Below are positions 24,469 through 35,269 of a DNA stretch of 51,139 nucleotides, piece after piece (position 1 is the stretch's first letter; each line of letters starts with the position of its first letter). Both the position numbers and the translations under genes were made by a program. The DNA is taken from positions 659,546 to 710,684 of the forward strand of contig NZ_LMFJ01000001.1 of the NCBI RefSeq assembly GCF_001426755.1. The letters are read 5' to 3'. The notes beneath the pieces are model-generated. The model saw nothing but the letters and a program-made list of their open reading frames with translations. It did no database searches and was not told the DNA's origin. Source of the DNA: Aeromicrobium sp. Root495. Lineage in GTDB: Bacteria > Actinomycetota > Actinomycetes > Propionibacteriales > Nocardioidaceae.

Positions 24469-25662
24469 ATGCCGATCGCCCCCACCACCCGCACCGGTCG
24501 TCTCACCCCCGACGACGTCTCGCTCGACGACTTCGTCGAGGTCGTCTCCGAGGCCACCGACCCCGACGACTACCGCCACGCGGACAGCATCGAGCAGGGC
24601 GTCGTGGTCTACGACGCGGCCGGCCTCCGCGCAGCCGTCACGACACCGGAGGGTGAGGACGCCGTCCGGGCCGAGCTCGTCCACGCGCTCACCGAGGGCC
24701 CCGGCATCGTCGTCCTGAAGGGCGCCTGGGACGACCTCGACGTCGTCGACCGCGCCACGGAGGCCTTCGAGCGGGTCATCGCCGCCGAGAAGGCCGCCGG
24801 CGGAGCCCACGGCGACCACTTCGCCAAGCCCGGTGCCAACGACCGCATCTGGAACGCCCTCGAGAAGCTGGCCGTGGCCGACCCGCAGACGTTCGTCGAC
24901 TACTACGCCAACGACCTCTTCGCGCTCGTCTCCACGGCCTGGCTCGGCCCGGGCTACCAGGTCACGTCGCAGGTCAACGTCGTCCGTCCCGGCGGCCAGG
25001 CCCAGGACCCGCACCGCGACTACCACCTGGGCTTCCTCTCCGACGAGGTCGTGGCGCGCTACCCCGCGCACGTGCACCTGCTCTCGCCCGTGCTCACGCT
25101 CCAGGGCGCCGTGGCCCACGCCGACATGCCCGTCGAGAGCGGCCCCACGCTCTACCTGCCGCACTCGCAGAAGTACGCGCCCGGCTACCTCGCGTGGCGC
25201 CGCCCCGAGTTCCGCGCGTACTTCCAGCAGCACCACGTCCAGCTGCCGCTCGCCCAGGGTGACGCCGTGTTCTTCAACCCGGCGCTCCTCCACGGCGCGG
25301 GCACCAACGTCTCCGCCGACATCCAGCGCGTGGCCAACCTGCTGCAGGTCTCGTCCGCGTTCGGCCGGGCCATGGAGACGGTGGACCGGGCCCGCACCGC
25401 GAAGGCGGTCTACCCCGTCCTGCGCGAGCGCCAGTCGGCGGGCTGGGAGACCGCCGCGCTCCACCGCGTCGTGGCCGCGGCCGCGGAGGGCTACCCCTTC
25501 CCGACGAACCTCGACCTCGACCAGCCCGTCGACGGCCTCACGCCGCTCGCCCAGACCGAGCTCCTCGAGCAGGCGCTCGCCGCGGGCTGGACCGCCGAGC
25601 AGGTCGACGCCGCGCTCTCGGCCCATGCCGACCGCCGCCGCACGTCGGCCGGGGGAGCCTGA
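24469..25662 (+). CDS. Phytanoyl-CoA dioxygenase (PhyH) family Fe(II)/2-oxoglutarate oxygenase
   Basis: 397 residues. The jelly-roll core shows the iron triad as HRD (His182, Asp184 in DPHRDYH) and His275 in NPALLHGAG, with Arg287 (DIQRVANLL) as the 2-oxoglutarate carboxylate anchor. All four residues are intact, so the enzyme is probably active and hydroxylates or oxidatively cleaves a small molecule. It precedes an SDR by one base and is divergent from a LacI-type regulator, an arrangement pointing to sugar or cyclitol catabolism rather than lipid metabolism. One idea is removal of an O-methyl or other ether group from a cyclitol; no sequence feature proves it. Confidence 0.82.
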   Translation: MPIAPTTRTGRLTPDDVSLDDFVEVVSEATDPDDYRHADSIEQGVVVYDAAGLRAAVTTPEGEDAVRAELVHALTEGPGIVVLKGAWDDLDVVDRATEAFERVIAAEKAAGGAHGDHFAKPGANDRIWNALEKLAVADPQTFVDYYANDLFALVSTAWLGPGYQVTSQVNVVRPGGQAQDPHRDYHLGFLSDEVVARYPAHVHLLSPVLTLQGAVAHADMPVESGPTLYLPHSQKYAPGYLAWRRPEFRAYFQQHHVQLPLAQGDAVFFNPALLHGAGTNVSADIQRVANLLQVSSAFGRAMETVDRARTAKAVYPVLRERQSAGWETAALHRVVAAAAEGYPFPTNLDLDQPVDGLTPLAQTELLEQALAAGWTAEQVDAALSAHADRRRTSAGGA

Positions 25663-25663
25663 G

Positions 25664-26437
25664 ATGGGCTCGCTGGACGATCGCGTCGTCCTCGTCTCCG
25701 GAGGCACGCAGGGCGTGGGCCTGGCCATCGCCCGCGCAGCGCTCACGGAGGGTGCCAGGGTCGTCGTCACGGGGCGTCGCGCCGACGTGGGGGAGCGGGC
25801 TGCCGGAGAGCTGTCCACGCTCGGTGACGCTCGCTTCGTGGCGTGCGACGTGGCCGACGTCGACGCCTGCCGGGCCGCGGTCGACGCGACCGTGACGGCG
25901 CACGGCCGGGTCGACGGACTGGTGAACGCCGCGGGCTTCACCGAGCGCGGCTCGCTCCTCGACACGACGCCGGAGATGTTCGAGCAGCACGTCGCCGTCA
26001 ACCTGCGCGGCCCGTTCTTCCTCATGCAGGCCGCGGTCGGCGACATGGTGCGGCGCGGCGAGCCCGGCTCGGTCGTCAACGTCCTCACGATGAGCTCGCA
26101 CGGCGGGCAGCCGCACCTCGCCCCCTACTCGGCCACCAAGGCCGGGCTCGCGGGGCTCACCAAGAACGCCGCGTACGCGCACCGGTTCGACCGGGTCCGG
26201 GTCAACGGCGTCAACATCGGCTGGACGGACTCCGACGGCGAGGACGTCATCCAGCGCCGGTTCCACGGTGCGGGCGACGACTGGCGCGAGCGCGCGGGGG
26301 AGCGACTCCCGGCCGGCCGCCTCGCGACGCCCGAGGACCTGACCGGTCTCGTGACCCTGCTGCTGTCCGACGCGAGCGGAGTGGTCACGGGCTCGGTCAT
26401 CGACTGGGACCAGACGATCCCCGGGACGTCGGACTGA
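25664..26437 (+). CDS. Short-chain dehydrogenase/reductase (SDR)
   Basis: 257-residue classical SDR. The cofactor loop is SGGTQGVGLAIA, the adenine-ring motif LVNAAG, the active site Ser in VLTMSSHGG, Tyr155 and Lys159 in YSATKAG. The stretch VNIGWTDSDGEDVIQRRFHG after the active site is similar to SDRs acting on sugars and cyclitols. ATG 25664 comes right after the PhyH gene, with GGGGGAG upstream. It may oxidise or reduce the product of the dioxygenase. The end of this gene closes the block of metabolic genes that separates tig from clpP1. Confidence 0.85.
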   Translation: MGSLDDRVVLVSGGTQGVGLAIARAALTEGARVVVTGRRADVGERAAGELSTLGDARFVACDVADVDACRAAVDATVTAHGRVDGLVNAAGFTERGSLLDTTPEMFEQHVAVNLRGPFFLMQAAVGDMVRRGEPGSVVNVLTMSSHGGQPHLAPYSATKAGLAGLTKNAAYAHRFDRVRVNGVNIGWTDSDGEDVIQRRFHGAGDDWRERAGERLPAGRLATPEDLTGLVTLLLSDASGVVTGSVIDWDQTIPGTSD

Positions 26438-26468
26438 CGGGTGACCCCGACGCCGCTCCGGCCGGGGG

Positions 26469-26486
26469 AGTACGCCATGGGCGAAC
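26469..26486. promoter_or_regulatory. ClgR-type activator box before clpP1
   Basis: AGTACGCCATGGGCGAAC fits the published actinobacterial ClgR consensus (WNNWCGCYNANRGCGWWS, and GTTCGC-N5-GCG in Streptomyces) at all but one defined position. Its centre is about 60 bp upstream of the inferred start, a usual activator position. Confidence 0.7.
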
Positions 26487-26524
26487 AGGGGGTGTCTTCG
26501 CGTGAATGCCGGGCCTCCGCCCTC

Positions 26525-26530
26525 TAGGGT
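26525..26530 (+). promoter_or_regulatory. clpP1 -10 element TAGGGT, leaderless start
   Basis: TAGGGT ends seven bases before GTG 26538. The -35 position (about 26502-26507, GTGAAT) is poor, which fits dependence on an activator such as ClgR. Confidence 0.5.
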
Positions 26531-26537
26531 CGAGAGC

Positions 26538-27146
26538 GTGAACACATCTTCCGATCACCGCATGGCGGCCGAGTCCGGCCCGTCGGACCTCGACGGACAC
26601 ATCTACCAGCGTCTGCTCAAGGAGCGGATCGTGTTCCTCGGCTCCGAGGTGCGCGACAGCAACGCCAACGCCATCTGCGCGCAGATGTTGCTGCTGAATG
26701 CCGAGGACCCCGAGGCCGACATCTTCCTCTACATCAACAGCCCGGGCGGCTCCGTCGACTCCGGCATGGCCATCTACGACACGATGCAGTTCATCCCGAA
26801 CGACGTCGCCACCGTGGCCATGGGTCTCGCCGCCTCCATGGGTCAGTTCCTGCTGGCCGCGGGCACGGCGGGCAAGCGCTACGCGCTGCCGCACGCGCGC
26901 ATCATGATGCACCAGCCCTCGGGCGGCATCGGTGGCTCCGCCTCGGACATCAAGATCCAGGCCGAGCAGTCCATCCTGCTCAAGAAGCAGCTCAACGAGC
27001 TGCAGTCGCTGCACACCGGCCAGCCCCTCGACCAGATCGAGGCGGACGCCGACCGTGACCGTTGGTTCACGCCGGTGCAGGCCAAGGAGTACGGCTTCAT
27101 CGACCAAGTCATCTCCAACGCCCAGGAAGTGGGTAAGACCGCATGA
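26538..27146 (+). CDS. clpP1: ATP-dependent Clp protease proteolytic subunit ClpP1
   Basis: 202 residues from GTG 26538. ClpP forms a barrel of two heptamers that degrades proteins fed by ClpX or ClpC. The catalytic triad is Ser100 (GLAASMGQ), the His in MMHQPSGG and the Asp in DADRDRWF; the substrate-binding loop [11 protein letters not shown] is intact. GTG 26538 is preferred to GTG 26502 because a TAGGGT -10 lies seven bases upstream and the N terminus then has normal length; ATG 26562 is another option. It overlaps clpP2 by four bases; actinobacterial ClpP1 and ClpP2 form a mixed complex. Confidence 0.95.
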   Translation: MNTSSDHRMAAESGPSDLDGHIYQRLLKERIVFLGSEVRDSNANAICAQMLLLNAEDPEADIFLYINSPGGSVDSGMAIYDTMQFIPNDVATVAMGLAASMGQFLLAAGTAGKRYALPHARIMMHQPSGGIGGSASDIKIQAEQSILLKKQLNELQSLHTGQPLDQIEADADRDRWFTPVQAKEYGFIDQVISNAQEVGKTA

Positions 27147-27745
27147 GCTACTACATCCCTCAGTGGGAGGAGCGGACCTCCTACGGGTTCCGCCGCATCG
27201 ACCCCTACGCCAAGCTCTTCGAGGATCGCATCATCTTCGTGGGCACCCCCATCAGCGACGACGTCGCCAACGCGGTCATGGCGCAGCTCCTGTGCCTGCA
27301 GCAGATGGACGCCGACCGCGACATCCAGCTGTACATCAACAGCCCGGGCGGATCGTTCACGGCCATGACGGCCATCTACGACACGATGCGCTACCTCAAG
27401 TCCGACGTGCAGACCGTGTGCCTGGGCCAGGCGGCCTCCGCCGCGGCCGTGCTCCTCGCGGCCGGCACCAAGGGCAAGCGGTTCGCGCTGCCCAACAGCC
27501 GCATCCTGATCCACCAGCCCTACACCGAGGGCACCGGCGGACAGATCTCCGACCTGGAGATCCAGGCCAACGAGATCCTGCGCATGCGCGCCCTCATGGA
27601 GCAGATGATCGCCGACGCCTCGGGCAAGACGCCGGAGCAGGTCAGCAAGGACGTCGAGCGCGACAAGATCCTCACGGCCGAGCAGGCACTCGAGTACGGC
27701 CTGATCGACCAGGTCTTCGACACGCTCAAGACCCCCGCGGTCTGA
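27143..27745 (+). CDS. clpP2: ATP-dependent Clp protease proteolytic subunit ClpP2
   Basis: 200 residues. Catalytic Ser99 (GQAASAAAV), the His of LIHQPYTEG and an Asp in KDVERDK form the triad; [11 protein letters not shown] is the substrate groove. The N-terminal [15 protein letters not shown] propeptide-like segment is typical of the second actinobacterial ClpP. Translation is coupled to clpP1 through an ATGA overlap. A terminator-like hairpin then separates it from clpX. Confidence 0.96.
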   Translation: MSYYIPQWEERTSYGFRRIDPYAKLFEDRIIFVGTPISDDVANAVMAQLLCLQQMDADRDIQLYINSPGGSFTAMTAIYDTMRYLKSDVQTVCLGQAASAAAVLLAAGTKGKRFALPNSRILIHQPYTEGTGGQISDLEIQANEILRMRALMEQMIADASGKTPEQVSKDVERDKILTAEQALEYGLIDQVFDTLKTPAV

Positions 27746-27752
27746 CGATTCC

Positions 27753-27785
27753 GGCCGGCGGTACGACAGACTCGTGCCGCCGGCC
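27753..27785 (+). terminator. Hairpin after clpP2
   Basis: GGCCGGCGGTACGA (27753-27766) pairs with TCGTGCCGCCGGCC (27772-27785), 13 of 14 bp, loop CAGAC. It lies seven bases after the clpP2 stop, so clpP1P2 and clpX are probably separate transcription units with some read-through. Confidence 0.7.
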
Positions 27786-27812
27786 GCGCTCGTCCCCCCC
27801 TGTCTCGTCCCC

Positions 27813-27841
27813 ATGACGTCGAAGACGCCGGCAGGTACTGT
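27813..27841 (+). promoter_or_regulatory. clpX promoter: ATGACG-N17-TACTGT
   Basis: ATGACG (27813-27818) and TACTGT (27836-27841) are 17 bp apart, downstream of the clpP2 hairpin, giving a leader of about 30 bases with CGAGGAAAGG before GTG 27877. Confidence 0.55.
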
Positions 27842-27876
27842 GATCCCGACGACATCTCGAGGAAAGGCCTCCATCC

Positions 27877-29148
<1,272 letters not shown>

Positions 29149-29162
29149 CGCAAGGCGGTTCC

Positions 29163-30314
29163 ATGGCTTCGGTCGACATCACGCTGTTCGGGGCCACGGG
29201 CTTCACCGGCGCGCTCACGGCGCAGTACCTCGGCACGCACCTGCCGGCCGGTGGCACCTGGGCGGTGGCAGGGCGCAACCTCGAGAAGCTGCGGGCCGTC
29301 GCCGACGACGTCGTGGCGGCCGGGGGCGTGGCCCCCCAGCTCGTCACCGCCGACGTCTCCGACGCCGGCTCCATGGCCGAGATGGCTCGAGGGACGCGCG
29401 TCCTCATCTCCACCGTCGGCCCGTACGTGGCGCACGGTGAGCCCGCGGTCAAGGCTGCTGCCGAGGCGGGCATCGCCTACGTCGACCTCACGGGTGAGCC
29501 CGAGTTCGTCGACCGCATGTGGCTCGCCCATCACGAGACCGCGCAGGCCACGGGCGCCAAGCTCATCCACGCGTGTGGCTTCGACTCCATCCCGTACGAC
29601 CTCGGCGTGCTGTTCACGGTCGAGCAGCTGCCCGAGGGCGTGCCACTCCAGCTCAAGGGCTACATCCGCGCCGGCGGAACCGCGTCGGGCGGCACGTACC
29701 ACTCGGCGATCGGCGCCTTCTCCCGCCTGCGTCAGGCCGGAGCCGCGGCCAAGGAGCGCAAGCAGCGCGAGACCCGCCCGAGCGGCCGGAAGGTGCGCGG
29801 CGGCGGGAAGGTCGGCCGCGGGGCCGACGGGAAGGGCTGGGCCCTGCCGCTGCCCACCATCGACCCGCAGGTCGTGCTGCGCTCGGCCCGCTCACTCGAC
29901 CGCTACGGTCCCGACTTCTCCTACGAGCACTTCGCCCAGTTCAAGAAGCTCCCCATGCTGGCGGCCACCGTCACGGGTGCCGGCGTGCTGCTCGCCGGGG
30001 CCCAGCTCTCTCCCACGCGCAAGGCCCTGCTCAAGCTCCGCGACCAGGGCTCCGGCCCCACGCCCGAGAAGCGCGCGGCCTCGTGGTTCAAGCTGCGCGT
30101 CGTGGGCGAGGGCGGCGGGAAGAAGGTCGTCACCCAGGTGAGCGGCGGCGACCCCGGCTACGACGAGACGGCCAAGATGCTGAGCGAGTCGGCGCTGTGC
30201 CTCGCCTACGACGACGTCCCCGACGTGGCAGGCCAGACCACCACCGCCGTGGCGATGGGAGACCTGCTCGTGACACGCCTCCAGAAGGCCGGCATCACCT
30301 TCGAGACCCTCTAG
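29163..30314 (+). CDS. Saccharopine dehydrogenase-like NAD(P)-binding reductase
   Basis: 383 residues. The N-terminal Rossmann motif [10 protein letters not shown] and the sequence [17 protein letters not shown], then [13 protein letters not shown], are the landmarks of the family that includes mycobacterial trans-acting enoyl reductases and eukaryotic saccharopine dehydrogenase-like oxidoreductases. A basic low-complexity insertion ([20 protein letters not shown]) lies near residues 198-220, followed by a hydrophobic stretch ([14 protein letters not shown]) that may touch the membrane. It begins 14 bp after clpX with AAGGCGG upstream, so is probably read from the clpX promoter. Its substrate is unknown; lipid chain reduction is a possibility. 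Confidence 0.82.
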   Translation: MASVDITLFGATGFTGALTAQYLGTHLPAGGTWAVAGRNLEKLRAVADDVVAAGGVAPQLVTADVSDAGSMAEMARGTRVLISTVGPYVAHGEPAVKAAAEAGIAYVDLTGEPEFVDRMWLAHHETAQATGAKLIHACGFDSIPYDLGVLFTVEQLPEGVPLQLKGYIRAGGTASGGTYHSAIGAFSRLRQAGAAAKERKQRETRPSGRKVRGGGKVGRGADGKGWALPLPTIDPQVVLRSARSLDRYGPDFSYEHFAQFKKLPMLAATVTGAGVLLAGAQLSPTRKALLKLRDQGSGPTPEKRAASWFKLRVVGEGGGKKVVTQVSGGDPGYDETAKMLSESALCLAYDDVPDVAGQTTTAVAMGDLLVTRLQKAGITFETL

Positions 30315-30318
30315 TCCT

Positions 30319-30384
30319 TCCAGATCTGCGCCACGGTCGACCGAGCTTCGCGTGAGGAACGCTCGATCACGGCGCATCTCTGGA
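30319..30384. terminator. Imperfect hairpin between convergent reductase and valS
   Basis: TCCAGATCTGCGCCACGGTCGACCGAGC-like left arm and the right arm ending TCTCTGGA can pair over most of about 24 bp with mismatches near the middle. It fills the 78-bp gap between converging genes. Weaker than other hairpins in the window. Confidence 0.45.
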
Positions 30385-30392
30385 GAGACGGG

Positions 30393-32972
30393 TCACTCGG
30401 TGGGGGCGAGGGTGACGTCGACGGTGAGCTCGCCGTCGGTCGGGCTGGTCGACACCTCGCCGGTCACGCGACCGGCGGCCTTCACGTCGTCGAGCACCGA
30501 GGCGAGGGCGTCGAGCGAGGCCTGAGGTCCGCTGAACGTGACAGCCGTGACCTCGGTGCGCTGGCTGACCTTGGCCGTCGACTTGGCACCGCGGATCCCG
30601 GCCAGCGCCTGGGCGGCGAGCCCGAGCAGCGCGGCGTCGCCGTCGGTGGTCGAGATCTCGTCGGGAGTGGGCCAGGTGGCGTGGTGCACCGAGCCCTCCT
30701 GCCACCACGACCAGACCTCCTCGGTGACGTACGGCAGGAACGGTGCGAGCAGACGCAGCTGCGTCGAGAGGGCCAGCACGAAGGTGGCCTTCGCGGAGTC
30801 GCCCCCGGCGTCGGTCCGACGCGAGCGCTCCTTCACGAGCTCCAGGTAGTCGTCGCAGAAGTCCCAGAAGAACTTCTCGGTGACCTCGAGGGCCGAGGCG
30901 TAGTCGTAGGCCTCGAAGAAGGCCGTGGCCTCCTCCACGACGGCCCGCAGCCCCGCGAGCACCGCGAGGTCGAGCGGGTCGGTGACCTTGGCCGGGTCGA
31001 GGAACGACGCGTCGGCGCCCAGGCCGTAGGCCTCCTCGGACGCGAGCACGAACTTGCTCGCGTTGAGCACCTTCATGGCCAGGCGGCGGCCCACCTTCAT
31101 CTGCTGCTCGTCGAAGGGGGAGTCGGCGCCCGGGCGCGCCCCGGCAGCACGCCAGCGCACGGCGTCGGCGCCGTACTTGGCCAGGATCTCGTCGGGCACG
31201 ACCACGTTGCCGACCGACTTGCTCATCTTCTTGCGGTCGGGGTCGACCACGAACCCGGAGATGGACGCGTGCGTCCAGGGCGCGGTGCCGAACTCCTGGT
31301 GCGAGCGGACGACCGACGAGAACAGCCAGGTGCGGATGATGTCGTGGGCCTGGGGACGCAGGTCCATGGGGAACGTCTTGGCGAACAGCTCGGGGTCGCG
31401 CTCCCAGCCGCACACGAGCTGCGGCGTGAGGGACGACGTCGCCCACGTGTCGAGGACGTCGGGGTCGGCCACGAAGCCACCCGCCTGGCCGCGCTGCGAC
31501 TCCTCGAACCCGGGCGGGGTCTGGGAGGCGGGGTCGACGGGCAGCGTGTCCTCGGCCGCGAAGATCGGGTCGTCGTAGTCGGGCTGGCCGTCGGCGTCGA
31601 GGCGGTACCAGACGGGGAACGGGATGCCGAAGAACCGCTGGCGGCTCACGAGCCAGTCGCCGTTGAGTCCCTCGATCCAGTTGGTGAGGCGCGACTGCAT
31701 GTACGACGGGACCCACTGGATCTCGTCGCCGCGGGCCACGAGGGCGGCGCGGAGGTCGGCGTCGCGACCGCCGTTGCGGATGTACCACTGGCGCGTCGAC
31801 ACGATCTCGAGCGGCTTGTCGCCCTTCTCGTAGAAGTTGGCCACACGCTGCGTGGGGGTGGGCTCGCCGTCGAGGTCGCCGCTGTCCCGCAGCGCTGTCA
31901 CGACGAGCTCGCGCGCCGAGAACGTGGTCTTGCCCGCCAGCTCGGCGAAGAGCTTCTGCCCCGCCTCGGTGGCGATCCACTCCGGGACCTCGCGCAGGAT
32001 GCGACCGTCGCGGCCGATGACGGTGCGGTTGGGGAGCTGGTGCTCACGCCACCACTGCACGTCGGTCAGGTCGCCGAACGTGCAGCAGTGCACGATGCCG
32101 GAGCCCTTCTCCGGGTCGGCGAGCGTGCTGGCGATGACCGGCACCTCGACGCCGAAGATGGGCGACGTGGCCGTGGAGCCGAAGAGGTGCTTGTACCGCT
32201 CGTCCTCGGGGTGGGCGATGATCGCGACGGCGGCCGGCGTGAGCTCGGGGCGCGTGGTCTCCACGTGGTGCGTGGAGCCGTCGGAGAAGTGGTAGGCCAC
32301 GCGGTGGTAGGCGCCGGGGTAGTCGCGCGCCTCCAGCTCGGCCTGGGCCACGGCGGTCTGGAACGTGACGTCCCACAGCGTGGGGGCGTCCTGCGTGTAC
32401 GCCTCGCCGCGGCCGACGTTGCGCAGGAACGCGCGCTGGCTCGTGGCCTGCGCATCGGCACCGATGGTGGTGTAGGTCTGGGTCCAGTCGACACTCAGGC
32501 CGAGGGTGCGCCACAGCTTCTCGAAGACCTTCTCGTCCTCCACCACGAGCTCGTTGCAGAGCTCGATGAAGTTGCGCCGGCTGATGGGCACCTGCTTCTT
32601 CGGGTCCGGCTTGGCCGGGCGCTCGAAGTCGGCGTCGTAGGGGAGGGTGGGGTCGCAGCGCACGCCGAAGAAGTTCTGGACGCGACGCTCCGTGGGCAGG
32701 CCGTTGTCGTCCCAGCCCATCGGGTAGAACACCTCCTTGCCGCGCATGCGCTGGTAGCGCGCGATCAGGTCGGTGTGGGTGTAGCTGAAGACGTGCCCCA
32801 CGTGCAGGGAGCCGGAGACCGTGGGCGGGGGCGTGTCGATGGAGTAGACGTCGGCCCGGTCCTTGGACCGGTCGAAGCGATAGGTGCCCCGCTCCTCCCA
32901 GGCGTCGCTCCAGCGGTCCTCGAGACCTTCGAGGGCGGGCTTCTCCGGGACGCGGTTCTGGGGGGTGCTCAC
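30393..32972 (-). CDS. valS: Valyl-tRNA synthetase
   Basis: 859-residue class I synthetase that charges tRNA-Val. The HIGH motif appears as HVGH (57-60) in SGSLHVGH, and KMSKS at 582-586 ([10 protein letters not shown]). The editing domain (about 200-340, with [10 protein letters not shown]) and anticodon-binding domain are complete; the C-terminal part is short with no long coiled coil. This matches the actinobacterial/spirochaete-type ValRS. GTG 32972 was chosen: the protein then begins [11 protein letters not shown] and a TAGACT -10 lies eight bases upstream, so the mRNA is probably leaderless. A longer reading from 33041 would run through the promoter. Confidence 0.96.
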   Translation of the reverse strand: MSTPQNRVPEKPALEGLEDRWSDAWEERGTYRFDRSKDRADVYSIDTPPPTVSGSLHVGHVFSYTHTDLIARYQRMRGKEVFYPMGWDDNGLPTERRVQNFFGVRCDPTLPYDADFERPAKPDPKKQVPISRRNFIELCNELVVEDEKVFEKLWRTLGLSVDWTQTYTTIGADAQATSQRAFLRNVGRGEAYTQDAPTLWDVTFQTAVAQAELEARDYPGAYHRVAYHFSDGSTHHVETTRPELTPAAVAIIAHPEDERYKHLFGSTATSPIFGVEVPVIASTLADPEKGSGIVHCCTFGDLTDVQWWREHQLPNRTVIGRDGRILREVPEWIATEAGQKLFAELAGKTTFSARELVVTALRDSGDLDGEPTPTQRVANFYEKGDKPLEIVSTRQWYIRNGGRDADLRAALVARGDEIQWVPSYMQSRLTNWIEGLNGDWLVSRQRFFGIPFPVWYRLDADGQPDYDDPIFAAEDTLPVDPASQTPPGFEESQRGQAGGFVADPDVLDTWATSSLTPQLVCGWERDPELFAKTFPMDLRPQAHDIIRTWLFSSVVRSHQEFGTAPWTHASISGFVVDPDRKKMSKSVGNVVVPDEILAKYGADAVRWRAAGARPGADSPFDEQQMKVGRRLAMKVLNASKFVLASEEAYGLGADASFLDPAKVTDPLDLAVLAGLRAVVEEATAFFEAYDYASALEVTEKFFWDFCDDYLELVKERSRRTDAGGDSAKATFVLALSTQLRLLAPFLPYVTEEVWSWWQEGSVHHATWPTPDEISTTDGDAALLGLAAQALAGIRGAKSTAKVSQRTEVTAVTFSGPQASLDALASVLDDVKAAGRVTGEVSTSPTDGELTVDVTLAPTE

Positions 32973-32980
32973 GAGGGAAC

Positions 32981-32986
32981 AGTCTA
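32981..32986 (-). promoter_or_regulatory. valS -10 element TAGACT, leaderless start
   Basis: On the minus strand TAGACT ends eight bases before GTG 32972, with no Shine-Dalgarno sequence. The -35 position reads CGTGAG (weak). No T-box leader is present. Confidence 0.5.
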
Positions 32987-33024
32987 GGAGGCCGAACCGG
33001 CACCTCACGCGCCCGGCCGCACGG

Positions 33025-33078
33025 CACGGGCCCTGGTGCATCCCGACGCAGCACGCGCGGGAGGCATCAGGGCCCGTG
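33025..33078 (-). terminator. Terminator of the MMPL gene
   Basis: Arms 33025-33045 and 33058-33078 pair over 21 bp with one G-U and one mismatch; the outer 11 bp (CACGGGCCCTG) are perfect. It lies 12 bases after the MMPL stop codon and before the valS promoter, separating the two transcripts. Confidence 0.7.
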
Positions 33079-33089
33079 GTGATCCCGGA

Positions 33090-35234
33090 TCAGGCCTTGT
33101 GCTCGGCCACGTGGCCGGCCTCGACGACCGTGTCGGCCGGGTGGGCGGCGTCGGCCAGGTGGCCGGGCCCGTCGGTCCGGCCGAGGGCGCTCGGCCACCA
33201 GATGTGCCGGCCGACGTCGAGGTTGAGTGCCGTCACCAGCACGGACCGGACGATGATCGTGTCGAGCAGGACACCCAGGGCCACGGCGAAGCCCAGCTCG
33301 GCCAGGAACACGATGGGCAGCGTGGCCAGGGCCGTGAAGGTGCCGGCCAGGACGAACCCGGCCGACGTGATGACGCCGCCCGTGGCCGCGAGGCCGATGA
33401 GGGCGCCCTTGCGGGTGCCGTGCTGGAGCGACTCCTCCCGGACCCGGGTCATGAGGAAGATGTTGTAGTCGATCCCCAGCGCCACCAGGAAGACGAACGC
33501 GAACAGCGGGAACGAGGAGTCGGCGCCCTCGAAGCCGAACACGTGTCGGAAGACCAGCGCGCTGATGCCGAGCGCTGCCGCGAAGGACAGCACCACGGTG
33601 ACGAGCAGGATGACCGGGGCCGCGATCGACCTCAGCAGCAGGCCGAGGATGAGCAGCACCACCACGAGGATGATCGGGATGATGAGCCGGTTGTCCGCGC
33701 TCGACGCGTCCTGGACGTCCTTGTTGACCGCCGTGTTGCCGCCCACGAGCGCATCGGCGCCGTCGACCGCGTGGACCGCGTCGCGGACCCGGTCGATGGT
33801 CTCGAACGCCGCCTTGGAGTCGGGAGCAGCCGTGAGGACGCCCTCGAGGTAGGCGACGGGGCTGTCGGCCGGGCTCTTGACCTGGACGGAGTCGGGGTCG
33901 ATGCCCTGGGTCTCGGCGAACGCCGTCTTGACCGCGTCGGCCTGGTCGCCCCGGGCGATGACCGCGACGGGGGAGCCGGCGCCGCCGGGGAAGTGCTGGG
34001 CGAGCAGCTTCTCGGCCGCCACCGACGGCTGTGCCTTCGTGAAGCTCTCCTCGTTGGACAGGCCGGTGGCGTCGAGCTGGACGATGCCGAAGGACACCGC
34101 CACGAGGGCGAGGCTCGTGCCGATCCAGACCTTGCGCGGTGCCTTGGCGATGCGCTGACCGACGCGGGACCACAGGCCCGTGCTGCTCTTGACCGGGTCG
34201 CCGAAGCGGGGGACGAACGGCCAGAAGATCCAGCGCCCGACGATCACGAGGAGCGCGGGAAGCATGAGCATCATGACGAACAGGGCGCACGCGATGCCGG
34301 CGGCACCGACGGGGCCGAGACTGCTCGTGGAGTTCATCTGGGCGAACATCAGGCACAGCAGGCCGATGATGACGGTGGCACCACTGGCCAGGATGGCCGG
34401 GGCCGCCCGGTGGAGGGCGTGGGCCATGGCCTCGTGGCGGTCCTCGTAGTGGTGCAGCTCCTCCCGGTAGCGCGCGACGAGCAGCAGGGCGTAGTCGACC
34501 CCGGCCCCCAGGACGAGCACGCTCAGGATGCCGGCGCTCTGCCCGTTGACGGTGAGGTCCGCGTTCTTGGCCAGGAGGTACACGACGCCCTGGGCCATGC
34601 CCACCGCCCCGACGCCGCAGAACAGGAACAGCAGCGCCAGCTGGAGGCTCCGGTACGTGATGAGGAGGATGACGAAGACGATGCCGACCGCGGAGAACAG
34701 CAGGATGCCGTCGATGCCGCCGAACGCCTCCGCCTGGTCGGCTCCGAGGGCCGCCGGGCCGGCCAGGTCGGCCTGCAGGCCTCCTGCGTCCTTCTCGGCG
34801 ATCGCGGCGAGGTCGTCGACGCGGTCGGGGAGGTCCTCCCAGCCGTCGGAGCTCATGCGGATGGTGGCGATGGTCTGCAGCGCCTTGCCGTCCTTGGACG
34901 GGATGGGCCCGACGACCTCGGGCGCGACGGTCTTGACCTGCTTGATCTTGGCGACGTCGGCCTTGGCCTTGGCGAGGTCGGCAGGGGTGATGCCGCTGTC
35001 GCGCGTGTAGAGCACGATGGCCGGGATGTCGTCGGGGTTCGAGAACTGCTGCGACTTGTTGATGACCTCGGTGGACTCGGCGTCGCCGGGCAGCCACGAC
35101 GCGATGTCGTTGTCCTGCTGGCCCGGGAGCTTGGAGCCCAGGGACCCGAGGGCCCCGAGGATGACGAGGGCGACGAGGAAGACGACCCACTTGATCCAGC
35201 GGTGGGTGATCCAGGTGGCGAGCTGACGTTGCAT
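33090..35234 (-). CDS. MMPL-family RND transporter
   Basis: 714 residues with about twelve membrane segments in two pseudo-symmetrical halves. Each half starts with one helix (first: IKWVVFLVALVILGALGSL), then a soluble domain, then five helices. The second-half signature GIDYNIFLMTRV and the first-half GAGVDYALLLVARYREEL are the Asp-Tyr pairs used in proton relay. Such proteins export lipids, siderophores or toxic compounds using the proton gradient. ATG 35234 is chosen with CTGGAG upstream; longer readings lack a signal and overlap the opposite gene's promoter. It is divergent from a secreted nuclease. Cargo unknown. Confidence 0.9.
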   Translation of the reverse strand: MQRQLATWITHRWIKWVVFLVALVILGALGSLGSKLPGQQDNDIASWLPGDAESTEVINKSQQFSNPDDIPAIVLYTRDSGITPADLAKAKADVAKIKQVKTVAPEVVGPIPSKDGKALQTIATIRMSSDGWEDLPDRVDDLAAIAEKDAGGLQADLAGPAALGADQAEAFGGIDGILLFSAVGIVFVILLITYRSLQLALLFLFCGVGAVGMAQGVVYLLAKNADLTVNGQSAGILSVLVLGAGVDYALLLVARYREELHHYEDRHEAMAHALHRAAPAILASGATVIIGLLCLMFAQMNSTSSLGPVGAAGIACALFVMMLMLPALLVIVGRWIFWPFVPRFGDPVKSSTGLWSRVGQRIAKAPRKVWIGTSLALVAVSFGIVQLDATGLSNEESFTKAQPSVAAEKLLAQHFPGGAGSPVAVIARGDQADAVKTAFAETQGIDPDSVQVKSPADSPVAYLEGVLTAAPDSKAAFETIDRVRDAVHAVDGADALVGGNTAVNKDVQDASSADNRLIIPIILVVVLLILGLLLRSIAAPVILLVTVVLSFAAALGISALVFRHVFGFEGADSSFPLFAFVFLVALGIDYNIFLMTRVREESLQHGTRKGALIGLAATGGVITSAGFVLAGTFTALATLPIVFLAELGFAVALGVLLDTIIVRSVLVTALNLDVGRHIWWPSALGRTDGPGHLADAAHPADTVVEAGHVAEHKA

Positions 35235-35269
35235 GGGGTGGCTCCAGGGGGCGTCGTGCCGATGTGTCT

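Noticed and set aside
8046..26437. Prophage or integrative element carrying the inositol genes
   Set aside because: No integrase, recombinase, tRNA, transposase or flanking direct repeats were found; the synteny break is noted without naming a vehicle.
32973..33041. N-terminal extension of valS from 33041
   Set aside because: The region contains the probable TAGACT promoter element and the MMPL terminator lies right beside it; the added residues match no synthetase.
32973..33089. T-box leader before valS
   Set aside because: No T-box sequence or specifier loop is present, and the -10 element is eight bases from the start codon.
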